Shown: one piece after another, positions 51,146 to 62,762 of the stretch
How the letters are laid out: each line of letters opens with the position of its first letter
Numbering within the stretch: position 1 is the stretch's first letter
Origin: Corylus avellana
Lineage: Eukaryota; Streptophyta; Magnoliopsida; Fagales; Betulaceae
Assembly: GCF_901000735.1 (NCBI RefSeq)
Contig: NC_081547.1
Location: 3,162,001-3,226,000, forward strand
DNA length: 64,000 nt
Direction of reading: 5' to 3'
Program-made: the position numbers and the translations under genes
Notes under the pieces: generated by a model
What the model was told of the DNA's origin: nothing
Seen by the model: only the letters and a program-made list of their open reading frames with translations
The model's database searches: none

Positions 51146-51239
51146 TCACCCACCTGCCAGTCCACTCTAGGTTAATTAGGTGCTCCCATCGAAATCTTAT
51201 TTAGGATAAAATAAATAAATAAATAAATAATTTACAAGG

Positions 51240-51430
51240 ATAAAGATCCTTTCTCATTTTAAGTAAAATTGAAAAAAATTATTTTATAGTTGAGATTAAA
51301 TTTTACAGATTTAATAATAAATGTGTTGCCACGTCATTTTCATGTGTACCGTTACATGTAATAAAATAAAATTTACACCATAAAATAATTAAATTTCATT
51401 GTACTTCAAATGAAAACATTATTTTTCCTA
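51240..51430. mobile_element. Probable MITE
   Basis: The left arm TTCTCATTTTAAGTAAAATT, continuing GAAAAAAATTATTTTATAGT, pairs with the complement of the right arm TTTTCATTTGAAGTACAATG, continuing AAATTTAATTATTTTATGGT. About 40 bp of imperfect inverted repeat flank a ~110-bp centre. No ORF. Confidence 0.55.
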
Positions 51431-52299
51431 CTAAGTAGGGTTGTGTAATTATCATTAAGACGTCGTCGAATAATGGTTTTATTTAGTGCTTACGCTACCC
51501 TGTCATAAGTAAAATACTTTCTGGGATGCATGATCCTTCAATGTAATTCTGATAATTTTTGGCATGACTTATATAATTTTATGTCTATATATTTCGATAC
51601 CACTCGGACCTGGCTATCTAAGTTATCTTATCCTTTATTTTTTCTGTATATGGAAGACAACTATCGCCAATATTGTTGAATGTTTTGGACCCTCTGTTTT
51701 AGCATTGATGAATCTGTGATGGCCATGGCCCAGCTCGTGCGTAGGATAAGGTTCAAGGATTGATAGTTTTTGTATTTACGAGAAAATGATATGAGACACT
51801 ATGAGTTGGTTCGATCAATATGACAACGATGGAGGTGAGATGCAGGAAATGGAAATTGTTCACAAATTGCCACGTCGATGGAAATAAAATAATAGTTGGA
51901 GTGCCCATGAAGTGATCTATCGAGTATCGAACCATACACACACAAAAAAACGTAAAGTGATCTATCATTCTATCCTAGTCTATTGATCAGGCCAAAAAAT
52001 TCATTTATTGGATGGGGTTAGGACAAAATTTTCCTTAACATTTGGTCGGGATTTTTTTTTTTTTTTTTTTTTTTTTAACTCAATTTATTAAATTAATATA
52101 TGTCTAATTTATATGTAATTTTCACATACTTTTTTAATATAACATATAATTTTTATAGCTAGATGCATGTAAAAATTATATGCATTTTGAATACGTGCAT
52201 GTCATTCCTTTTTTTTTTTTTTTTAATAAAGAAGGACTTCCCCCAGACTCTTGAATGTTATAAAAAAACTGTGTTTTTTCACATGCTGCATAACCATTT

Positions 52300-52870
52300 T
52301 AGGATAGTTTTCCTTTAAACTGGGTTCAAAGAATTTTTTCCAACCCATTCTATAAGTTGAAAGAAATTTTATTCAAAATGCATGTGTTTCTCACATGTTA
52401 TTAAAAAAAGTATGTGTTTCTCAAATGAGAGGACACGTGACATTTTTATAAAATATGTTGGAGAAAATTCCTCTAACCCAGTTTGGACAAAAACTCTATC
52501 CACAATTTTATGGACAAAACAATTTCTTCCAAATTGGGTCTGAGAAATTTATTCAAACTCAATCTATAAAATTGTCATGTGTCTTTTAACATTTGAGAAA
52601 CACTGCTTTTTCATAGAACTTGAAAATTTTTTACATGCTTAAGAGACACGTGATATTTTCATATACTAATTTTATTTTATTTTATTATTATTTTTTTAAA
52701 AAAAAAAAAAAAAGAAGAGAAGAAGAAGAAGAAAGGAATCTTCCAATATAATTTGAAAGAAATATTTATATCAATCTTATAAGTTAGGTTGGAAGCACTT
52801 ACTCTGACCCAATTTGGAACAAACTCTGTCCCTGTCCAAAAGGAAAAGGAAGGATTGGGATGATGAATTA
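52300..52870. repeat. Dispersed repeat related to 8.2-8.35 kb, with internal repetition
   Basis: The motifs ATTCAAACTCAATCTATAAA and TGTCTTTTAACATTTGAGAA match 8270-8330. Within this locus, ACCCATTCTATAAGTTGAAA, CCCAGTTTGGAC and GAGAAACAC/GTGTTTCTCA recur in both orientations, suggesting a composite or foldback element. A long A run lies at 52697-52713. Confidence 0.45.
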
Positions 52871-55500
52871 GTAAAATCAACCATTGTTATTTTAAGGTTT
52901 TGTCGGGCGTAACATCTGAAAAAAGGAGGCTTCATTGGCATTCTAGCTTTTAAAGCAAAAAGAAAAAGTTCATCTTAATAATATAATAAGACTCGAGTCG
53001 AGATGGTTATTTCTCGTCCACACAATAAAAGAAATAGTTTAAACGGACCAACCAGCCGGCCCAAGCATGCAGCCATGAGCCAGCCCACCCTCCCGCTCTC
53101 ACACATGTTGATTTGTTGGGGTGTTTGGGATCTTAAGAAGATATTCAGACGACTTTGTAATATGCCAAAGATTATTAAATCCCAAGAAACCCCCATTTAG
53201 GAAATATAGAGATCATCAAATCTGATATTATCTCATAGGATTCCTTGGCAGCTTCGTCCGCTTTCTAAATATTTAGTGTTGGGATATGGTAGTTCCTATA
53301 TATAGCAACTACTACACGTGCCACCCCCAATCACCTTCTTATTCTTGATCAACTTTTTTACTGCCGTCGATTATAAACTATCGGTCACGTCAATAAGTAA
53401 ACCTAATTTTTTAAGTGTTATGTATTTTGTCATGTTAATTAATACACTGGGAAAATAGGTAAACGGTTAGGTTAGGGATAATAATGCGAGTGGGCCTGGT
53501 GGACACAGCTAATTAGAGAGAGAGAGAGAGTGAGAGAGAAGGAGAGGTGGGCCTGGGCTTTTGTATAATATTGATTGAGAAGAAGAGGAAGAGGAGGAGA
53601 GAGAGAGGGTGGAGGCCCACATGGAGGTACTGTTTCCACTTGAGGAAAAGTACCTATTGAAAGCATAGCCTCGTCCCACTTCCATTATTAGAAGGTTTTG
53701 GTTTTTAGAATTGCAATGCACCCTCCACTCCATAGAAAGTTTTGTGGTAGGGGATGGGATGGGATGGGAGAGAGAGAGAGAGTGAATTTTTTGTTTTTGT
53801 TTTTGTTTTTTTGTTTTTTTTTTTTTGAGGATTAGACAGAATAGACGCACTTTGGGTTGGGCCTGTTGGGGAATTTGCCTGGTGCGGGGGTGACGTGGCC
53901 ACCTTTTGTTGACCCTCCTTCTGTGGGGTCCACTTTCAGACGATATTTTGTTTTTATTTTATTATTATTATTATTATTATTATTTGTTTATTTGTTTATT
54001 ATTTTTTTTGTTTGTGTTAATAATGGTTGGTAATAAAATATGGGATGATGATGTCAAGCATGATGATATCTGTTAATCTACGAATCTATCTATCAATCCA
54101 TCCCCCATTGTTTTTTAAGCTTCAGCAATTAAGTCAGATGTCAGACCCACGCTCACCTATTCAACATTCACACCACGCTCCTCTTTTTTTTTTTTTTTAA
54201 TACAAATATATTGCATATCTTTCTCTTTTTCAGTAAGGAATCGTTTTCCAAGCAGCATTCTAATATTGGAACAATGTTGAAGCTCATATTTTGTGTTTTT
54301 TAGAATATCAATAAGACATAGTATAAACGTTAAAGAAGTTCTGAATTTCTTATTAAAGAAAATTGTTTATTAATAGAAAGAAAGGAGTTTAACTGAATTG
54401 GGAGAAATAGAAAAAGATAGGGAGAATGGAATGCCAAATTGGTTTGTAAGAACCAACTTCTAAGAACAAATAGGATTGAATGATGAATTTGTCTATTTCT
54501 TCTCGTAAGAAAATTGATAACAGATAAAAATCAAACAATTCTCGTTGAAAAAACATGTATTATTATAAAAAAAATATATATATAAAAATCGTACACATTT
54601 CACTTTTGAATACTGACATGTAGAAAATTTTCAACTGGCAGGAAATTTGTGTCAAAAAGTTAAAGTAATAATCAATGAAATCAAATGTTGAAGTCGGAAT
54701 TTTCTGCTGTGAAATGATGACATTAAAAAGCAGGTAGACAGCACGCGCCAAAAAGTGGGAGTGGTAAGGGAACAAAGGGTCATAAATACGAGGTACAGCA
54801 TAGGAAGGCCATTGGTCGCAAGAAGAACGAAAGAGGTAAAGGTGGCCCTCTTCCCGTACTCTTGGATTGGACTTTTCTGGAAAGAGTTTCCTTTTCCTAC
54901 TATTATTCCATTTCCCCTTTTCTAATTCCAAAACCCTCTATCTCTCTCTCTCTTGCTGCCCTGGCCTTTGAGTCACAATAATTCTACACCACTTCTGCCC
55001 ATATTGCCCCTCTCTCGAGCCTTTTAATTTTTACTGCTCTCTTTCACATGGTGAAACTTGAGAAATTTTAATAAAATGAAAAAAGCAAGCACAAAAAGAA
55101 TTGTTGGGGATGGAGATGACTTGTGACGTGAATTGATTCATAATTACTTCCGTTGCTAATAAAGGTAATTGAGTAATTAGCCATCTACGTTAGTCCTTGT
55201 GCTGTCCGCTTCCATTAGTGGGTAATTTAGGGAGAGAGAAAGAGAGAGAGCGCATGCTTTTCGATTTGGTTAACGTGGGAAAGTTGTATAAGGAAAGAGA
55301 TGGTTCTTTCTTTTTATTTCTTTCCCATTTTCTCATCTACCAATAAGAAAAAATAAAAAATAAAAAATAAAAAGATCATCACTTATCGTTGTCCTAATCA
55401 ACGAGAACAGTAAAAGGTCGTACAAGGGTTTAAATAAAGTAGGGTTAAGCAAAGTAAAAGAAGCCCAAGATATTGATACAAATGAATTTATGAAAATGAT
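52871..55500. other. Intergenic DNA upstream of AP2
   Basis: GA-rich patches at 53515-53540 and 53597-53610 and a GGGATGGGAT run at 53751-53770. No gene visible; open frames on the minus strand here are translations of GA/CT repeats. Confidence 0.5.
53957..53982. repeat. (TTA)n microsatellite
   Basis: Nine or so TTA units in intergenic DNA, followed by TTTGTTTATTTG repeats. Confidence 0.85.
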
Positions 55501-56007
55501 TGAAAAAAGAAAATTGATAAAATGGCAGTAGTAGACGGAGAGAGAGAGAGTGAATAATGAGTCATTGAAAAGAAGAGGAAGAGAAGCAAGTGGTTAGAGA
55601 GAGAGAGAGAGGGGTGGGATGCTTTCGGCTGAGCTTGCTCAATCTGGCCTCGTCTATGCTGTATTGGGGAGTTAAGACTCTCTTGGAACATCTCTCTCTC
55701 TCTCTCTCTCTCCTTTGTACTAGGTTTCATTTCTTTCCTTCATAACTCTCTTCTTCTTTACCTTCACTTCTTCTTCCCCACAACACTTCTTCTTTTCTCC
55801 CCTTCCTCTTTGCTGAGGAAGAAAGAGAGAATTTATTTATTTATTTATTTTTGTTCATTTTTGGGACCAAACGCACCTACCCATATATTTATGTTGTGGT
55901 TTTTATGTGAGAATAATAAAACAATAAGGTCCTTAGCTAAAAGGGAAGAGTAGAAATCTTGTGCTCTGCGGAGATCACAGCGAGGACAAGGAGAAAAGGA
56001 AAAAAAA
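55501..56007 (+). promoter_or_regulatory. AP2 upstream and 5' leader with GA/CT tracts
   Basis: GA tracts at about 55538-55550 and 55597-55612 and a CT tract at 55689-55712 lie within 500 bases of the AP2 start codon. Plant BBR/BPC proteins bind GA/CT repeats in floral homeotic genes; function here is inferred. The start codon context is AAAAAAAATGTGG. Confidence 0.45.
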
Positions 56008-58536
56008 ATGTGGGATCTCAATGACTCGCCTGATCAGAGACGGGACGACGAATCCGAAGGATGCTCTTCGCAGAAGACCTCGTTTGATGGAGACGATGAC
56101 AAGGGAAAACGGGTCGGATCCGTCTCGAATTCGAGCTCATCCGCGGTGGTCATCGAGGACGGATCCGACGACGATCAGGACTGTGACCCAGGGAGGGTGA
56201 TCAAACGCCCCACCAACAGCAAGTTGTTCGGGTTCTCGTTCACCGAGAATGGCTCGCCACCGGTGGTGACCCGGCAGTTCTTCCCGGTGGACGAGTCTGA
56301 AACGGGAGCCACGTCAGGTGCCGCCGGCGGCCCCACTGCCTCTGCTGGTGCGTTCCCTCGGGCTCACTGGGTCGGCGTCAAGTTTTGCCAATCCGATTCG
56401 CTTAGCCCCGGAAAATCGGTTGAGGTCTCGCAGCCCCTGAAGAAGAGCCGCCGTGGCCCGAGGTCGAGGAGCTCGCAGTATCGCGGCGTTACGTTTTACC
56501 GGAGAACCGGCCGGTGGGAGTCTCACATATGGTTAGTCTTCTTATTCATGTGATCCATAAATTTCTTTTTCTGGGTGTGTGGTTTCTATTTTTGGAAATC
56601 GATTAGCAACTCATAATTTCGTGTTTTGTTTCCTTTGTTTTTTTTTTTGGGTGCTTAATGCAGGGATTGTGGAAAGCAAGTTTATCTGGGTAAGACTATT
56701 TTTATGATTATGGTATTTTCTTCTTTTGTCCAAAAAAAAAAAAAAAAAATTGTTGAGAGGATATGTATGGGAAAATTTTCTTTTGTGCTGATGAGATGGT
56801 TGGGTTGCTTTGGAATAAATGTGTATGCAGGTGGATTTGACACTGCACATGCAGCTGCTCGGTGAGCTCTTGCTTCTTCCCCCTCTTTTTTACCTCTCTT
56901 TTAACTTGAAAGCGAATAAAATTTCTCTGAAAAATGTGAGATTGAAAGAGGAAAGAAAATCTGTGTGCAGTGCATATGATAGGGCAGCCATCAAGTTCCG
57001 GGGAGTGGAGGCAGACATCAATTTCAGCATTGAAGACTATGAGGAAGACTTGAAACAGGTGTGTGTGAGAGATTTCTGCGCTGCTTATTAAATTATGTTA
57101 TCTTCAACAGTGTTACTTTATCCCCTACAGTTCAATCTCTGATATGCAGAATTGCTTTCTTCTTTTCTGTTTTTGGATATTGAAATATATCATTTACAAA
57201 TGGAAGTGTCTGTAATAGATGAGCAATCTCACCAAGGAAGAGTTTGTCCACGTACTTCGCCGACAAAGCACCGGATTTCCTAGAGGAAGCTCCAAGTTTC
57301 GTGGGGTAACCTTGCACAAGTGTGGAAGGTGGGAGGCACGAATGGGCCAATTTTTAGGCAAAAAGTATACCTTATCTTCCCATATATCTCTTCACTTCAT
57401 TTTCTTTTCCAATTGCCATTTTCTCAATCTTAATCTGGTTTTACACAGATACGTTTATTTGGGTTTGTTCGACACCGAGATTGAAGCGGCAAGGTGTGCT
57501 TAATTATTTTTTTCATTCTTCCTTGGATTATATTTACACCACTCTCATGTTTGGTTTGATTTTAAAGCTTCTTGTAAATTCTGATAGGGCTTACGATAAA
57601 GCTGCAATTAAGTGCAACGGAAAAGACGCTGTCACCAACTTTGATCCAAGCATCTACGAGAACGAGCTCAACTCTACTGGTAATTAAGTAAATATAATTA
57701 ACTTAATAAAACCTGGATGAGTTTTGGCAGTGCGCGCGGCAGCTGTTTCATACAGAAATATTGTGCAGAATCTTCAGGTAATGCTGCAGACCACAATCTG
57801 GATTTGAGTTTGGGCAATTCAATCCCAAAGCAAAACAGCTTGGCGTTGGGGAATGATTCTTGCAATGCGGCTCCCATGCCATTAATCGAAGCTGATTGGC
57901 AAAATCGAGGATTATTTAGGCCTAAGGTTGTTCATTTATCTATCTATGTATCCAAATTGAATTTTATTTCTTTTCAATTGCTGCAAATATGTAAATTAAT
58001 TATCCAGTCATCAATCTCTACGTTTTCATGTTATAAACAGGAAGTGTGTGGAGTTGAGGGGGATGCACACAGAAGAGATGGGTACAGCGAATCTGAAACC
58101 ATGCAGCTTCTAGCTCGATCTAACCTTCAATCTCCATCTTCCAACGAAATGCAAAGATGTGGGCAAGGGCAATTCATCAGAAGGCCTGGAGACACCCAGA
58201 CGCTTCCCAGTTTTCCCCCACCACCCAATTATCATGTGGGTATATATATATATAGCTTAAATTAAGCTCTCATTTTTACTATTCAAAACGCTATTATTTA
58301 GTAAACTGATAAATAACGTGAATTTTACAAATGGATAGGTTCAGTATCAGAGCAGCAGCAATGGAGGCCGAATTGGAGGAGATCTTTCATTGTCTATAAA
58401 TGAGCAACAATGGCAGTCCGGTCCTCCCCAATTGTTTGCAGCTGCTGCAGCATCATCAGGATTCCCACCGCAGATTAGACCCCCCCAGTATTGGCCGCAC
58501 CAAAATGGGTTCCATTCTCTCATGAGACCCTCCTGA
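56008..58536 (+). CDS. AP2: Floral homeotic transcription factor APETALA2 (euAP2 class)
   Basis: Ten exons join in frame to 500 aa: 56008-56531, 56664-56689, 56831-56861, 56971-57058, 57219-57364, 57449-57493, 57588-57679, 57769-57926, 58041-58235 and 58339-58536. The protein starts [10 protein letters not shown] (DLNxxP EAR-like motif), has an acidic Ser-rich stretch, the AP2-specific [15 protein letters not shown] (~116-130), an [16 protein letters not shown] (~145-157), AP2 domain 1 from [12 protein letters not shown] (~156-223) and AP2 domain 2 from [15 protein letters not shown] (~247-305). LDLSLG follows as a second EAR-type motif. The end is [14 protein letters not shown], as in Arabidopsis AP2. 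It is a nuclear DNA-binding regulator of sepal/petal identity, seed size and flowering, usually repressing through TOPLESS. A miR172 site lies in the last exon. Structure and length match AP2 orthologues, and TOE-type relatives fit less well. Confidence 0.95.
58445..58465 (+). promoter_or_regulatory. miR172 target site in AP2 exon 10
   Basis: CTGCAGCATCATCAGGATTC, plus a final C, pairs with miR172 apart from the two end positions and one G:U wobble. It encodes AAASSGF in frame, as in other euAP2 genes. miR172 represses these mRNAs by translational block and cleavage. Confidence 0.93.
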
Positions 58537-61224
58537 CCAATTTCGTTTCAAATTGTTTACTAATTTTCCAATATCTTTACCAACATTTTTGTAAGCATGT
58601 AAAGATAAAATATTTTCTCTCTTATTTTCAGTTGGTTTCCAACCCTCTATTGAAAAAGATAACCATACTTGTTGTATAGAGAAAAAGGAACCAAAATTCC
58701 AACTCTCTTGGGAAAATTAATGTTGGTCGTGGGTCAAACGAACAAAGCAAAAATGCAATATCAACTACATATTCTGCTCTCTCACTATATATATACATCT
58801 TTGACGCATTAATTGACGTGAAATTATTAGAAGCTAGCAAATGGTTAAAAAATATTTTTACTTCAATTATTTAATTAATTATAAATTGTACATTGTTCAT
58901 TGTTGTAGTATACATTTATTATTGCACCTATTTTTTTTTTTTGGGAAGAAATTACTTACCCTATTCAATATATTACCTCATGGAGTAATGTTTTATTTTT
59001 TATTTTTTGTTTGTGAAATTTGTTTGCCGGGCTCTTTTACTAGTAGAGCAGCATCTTTTTAGGTTTGGCCGGTGAAAATGCTTAGGGAACTGGTTCTGTG
59101 CTTCCCTAATGGAGTAAGGTGACACGCCTATAATTGAGAGTGACACAAAAGATGGGGCTTGTAAAATTTTGTACGAAAGGTGTATTTTGTGGTATTGGAA
59201 ATATCACCGGATAGTGATGAATTGTCACAATCGTCTGTGTCCTTTGAATCAGTTCTCTCGCCTAAAAGCAGTCAGACATGGGTATTATTACGAGAGGGAC
59301 CTGTCATTATAGCCCCATGGCTTCAGAGAGAGCAAAGAGGGTTAGGGTTAGAGTTAAGCTGTCATATCAGAGGAAAAGAACCTCAAAAAGTTTGTGCCTT
59401 GCTGGGTTTTTAACCAGAGAGAGAAAAATAAGGGGGCTTCCAATTTTCCAAAACAGAAGTCGGGTTTAATATGGGATTTACCCTGAGTTAACTGGGCAAC
59501 ATTTTATAGGCTTAGAGTTAGACCTGCGGCTATAGAAGAGATTCCAAGGTGGAAATTCCCATGAAGAAGAAGAACCTTTTTTCTTTTTTCTTTTTTTATA
59601 TTTTATTTTATGAAGATTTGCGACGGAGTGTGCCATGTGATTACTCCAAATAGTATTATATTAACATCCAACCATTGATCATCACATGTTATATAAATAT
59701 GCAGTAGCAGTTGTTAGGTAAAAGGAATAAAGATAATGGGATATTTAGTGAGTCAATAGTATATATATATAATAAAACGGATGCTATCATCATCATCATA
59801 AGCCTCATCATAGATATTTTAAGAAGCATAAGGCTTCTCCCTCTTGCTATTGATGATTTAATGTACTTCGATGCTTGTTCATATATATATAAGATCTTCT
59901 TATATACCTCACCAACACCAGAAGATATTTCCTACAAAGAAAAGGATGTGTTGTCCATCGAATTATATATTTGTTTCTTCTTCCTATTCTTGTAGATTTT
60001 TGTTTTCTAGTTAAAAATATTAACAAATAATTTTAAACATTTTTTTTTAAAAAAAAGAATTGCTAAAAACACATTAACAAGCACTCTTTAAATTGATTTA
60101 ATTTTGTCTATATGTGATCGTTTTGGGTTACCATGCAAGAATTGCCTTGATAAGCTATAGAGCAAGGAATCATATACTCTCTTTGATCTTCACTTCTTTT
60201 CTTTTTTTCTCTCTTTTGACCATGGTAAGTAGATATATATAAATATATTTTTATATAAATGTATATAGATTTGTTGTAGTTGCATCAAGTAGGAACCAAG
60301 AGTGGTACAAAGGGACCACACAATAATGGCACGCTCCTTCATTCCATGTGGAGAAAAAATAAAATAATAAAAAAAAGGAACAAAGTGACTGTCCTATAGT
60401 AGGTTAAGGGCCTCCCCATTAGATCCTTTCCTCGGCATCGGATCTACGAAGCACTGCAAAAGCAAAACCTCAGACACACATAGATTCATCTCTCAATTTA
60501 TGCTTCTCTTTTTACCATCAATCTCGTGGCGTAGAAAAAGAGAGAAAAAAAGAAGACGTAACCCGTGGCGGTGGCGCACGTATTGTTTATATACGTAGAA
60601 GCTGTAACAACACTGAACACCCCGTTGATGAGAAAAAAAAAAAAGTGTTTGTTGGGGGGGACAAGTGGAGAAACGAAAGAAGGGGAATCTAATGGAGTAA
60701 AGTGAACATGGGTGGGGGGTTGGGTCGAGTCGAGACCACTTTTTTTCCTTTAAAGTTTAGGGTTTCCAAAAATGGGATTTCTTCAACGGCTGGAAATTGT
60801 TTGGTGTTTTTCTCTTCCCTTTTATAATTGACAAGAGAGGTGTGTGTCTCTCTGCGTGTCTATCTGTGTTTGTGTTTGGTTTTGTGTGTTGCTTCGTGTT
60901 TCTGTGATATACTAAATAATACACTGGTGCCTGACTGCGACTGGGACTTGTCTGCCAGGGCATTGGTCCGCTATACAAGTGTTACATCGCTTTCATCATT
61001 CACTCAGACAAACTACTCCTTCGGTTCCCTTTCTCCCACGCGCTTCTCTCAATTTAATGAATTTAATCCACCCACGCGGCACCACGTCACACTTCTTTTT
61101 CTTATGTTTGCCCTCTAAATTAAGGACATATACTCCTCTTTTATTTTTGCTTATGATAATTATTGGGCTGAATTTATAAGATTATTTAAAAATTTATTAA
61201 TTAATAAGAGATTTTTTTAAAAAA
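58537..61224. other. AP2 3' flank and intergenic DNA
   Basis: Probable 3' UTR first, then AT-rich DNA with TA patches near 59760-59770. A C/T-rich, relatively GC-rich patch lies at 60830-61100. Several short open frames were inspected; none has a recognisable domain. Confidence 0.5.
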
Positions 61225-61320
61225 TTTTTATTTATAACATGTTCATACAAAAAAATAGAGATTTGAACTAATAACCTTCGCTTCATAAGGCATAGTTTCT
61301 AACCGATTAAGTTACACCTT
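61225..61320 (-). mobile_element. tRNA-derived SINE, copy C
   Basis: Read on the minus strand: A-box TAACTTAATCGG (61314-61303), then ATGAAGCGAAGGTTATTAGT and B-box AGTTCAAATCTC (61269-61258), then GTATGAACATGTTATAAATA and an A/T-rich tail. It has the same order and spacing as copies A and B, inverted relative to copy B. Confidence 0.72.
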
Positions 61321-61561
61321 AAAGACAATTAACAAGAGCTGTTTTTATAAAAAGTAAAGTTATGATCGAAGAAAGAACTCCGTCCTTTCTCTATTCCATA
61401 AATTTTGACAATTTTCATCAATTTTTTTTTTTTTAAAAAAATAAAATTGTGTAAAGTAATTAAGAGGGTTAACTAAGAGGAATGATTTCTGACATTTACC
61501 CATAGATAATGACTTTGATTTCTGTATTTTATTTTATGTTCTCAAGTATAAGACTAATTAA

Positions 61562-61682
61562 GTCCAAAAGAAGTAGCTCAATCGGTTGCGATTACGCTTC
61601 ATAGAGCAGAAGTCATTAATTCAAATTCCGATTTTATCTCTTGTGCGAACATGTCAAAATAAAAAATAAAAAATAAAAAAAG
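61562..61682 (+). mobile_element. tRNA-derived SINE, copy B
   Basis: A-box TAGCTCAATCGG (61574-61585) and B-box AATTCAAATTCC (61619-61630) precede GTGCGAACATGTCAAAATA and an (AAAAAT)n tail. The A-box is identical to that of copy A at 14.5 kb and the body ends in the same ACATGTCAAAATA. Confidence 0.75.
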
Positions 61683-62095
61683 TACAAGACTAATAATACA
61701 AATAAGCCTAAAACACATAAAAATTGTTTTCACATTTATGCTATATTATAATTCTTTTTCAAACCAAAAATATCATTAAAAAGAATAATGATAATTAAGG
61801 TTATAATTTATATCTGTTTCTCTTCCTTATAATACTGACCAGTGGTTGCCTTCTCTTTTAATTGCCCAAAAGAAGCGATTGCCTTATCTCTCTCTTTGTT
61901 TGCTTTCATAACTTTCCTTATATGGTATGCTTTTGGGTGGTCATTGTGTCCACAAGTTTACGCTCATTTGCACCTGTCCTTTTGCCCCTCGCATGAACGT
62001 GTTTAATTAGGAGTAAAGTTGAGATTAGTTAAATACACGGGCTGTTGAATGCGCGTGTGAAACACGCTCCTTTTAGTTTATCTTTACGATTGAGA

Positions 62096-62600
62096 CTTGA
62101 GAAGCTTGTACATGAATGTGCCTTTACTGATATGTGGGTCTGACTGCCACGTGTGGGGAAAGCGGGTAAAGGTGACATGGTCCTTAAAAATATCTTGCGT
62201 CTCTGGTTATTTTGGCTGTGCTAGGCAAATGAGTGGATCGGACCGACCCAAAATTTTTAAAAATTCTTCTCAAAATTAATCTCAATATTCTTACTTTTTA
62301 CATCACATCAATCACATTTTATTATTATTCAAATAAAAAAATCATACAAAATAAATTTTTTTCACTTTTTTATACAAAACATTTTTACTTTTTATTTTAT
62401 TTTATTTTATTTTATTCTCTCACATCAATCAAATCTGCTATAGTTTCGGTCCACTTCTTTTTTCAAGCCCTTTGCCAAATACACTTAAGAAGCTTGTACA
62501 TGAATTTGCCTTTACTGATATGTGGGTGTGACCGCCACGTGTGGCAAAAGCGGGTAAGGTGACATGGTCCTTAAAAATATTTTGTCACTGGTTATTTTAA
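62096..62600. repeat. Direct duplication of a ~115-bp module carrying a G-box
   Basis: Copy 1 (62098-62212) and copy 2 (62488-62600) are about 90% identical, sharing AGAAGCTTGTACATGAAT, CCTTTACTGATATGTGGGT, GCCACGTGTGG, AAAGCGGGTAA and GTGACATGGTCCTTAAAAAT. Each holds one CACGTG G-box (62148-62153 and 62536-62541), 388 bases apart. The spacer is AT-rich with TTTTA repeats. Confidence 0.85.
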
Positions 62601-62629
62601 ATTCAATTTGAATTGAGGAGTGCTACACA

Positions 62630-62762
62630 TCTCAAATTTGTTTTTTAAAAGTTGGTTCCCAAATGATGTGTCACTATCTCATGAGATTTATTATTTTAGA
62701 AAGTGTGTTATGAGATAATGACACATCATTTGGGAATTAACTTTTGATAAACAAATTTGAGA
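62630..62762. mobile_element. Hairpin MITE with ~53-bp arms
   Basis: The left arm (62630-62682) begins TCTCAAATTTGTTTTTTAAA and ends GATGTGTCACTATCTCAT. The complement of the right arm (62710-62762) begins TCTCAAATTTGTTTATCAAA and ends GATGTGTCATTATCTCAT. Only about six positions differ, and the loop is 27 bases. No ORF. Near-perfect arms suggest recent origin and a stable RNA hairpin if transcribed. Confidence 0.8.

Noticed and set aside
59180..59469. Overlapping short open frames after AP2
   Set aside because: No splice-consistent partners; composition like non-coding DNA, with a short GGGTTAGGGTTAG stretch that is too short to be telomeric.
60828..61179. Two overlapping plus-strand frames in a C/T-rich patch
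   Set aside because: No recognisable domain, and the patch is simple T/C/G-rich sequence.
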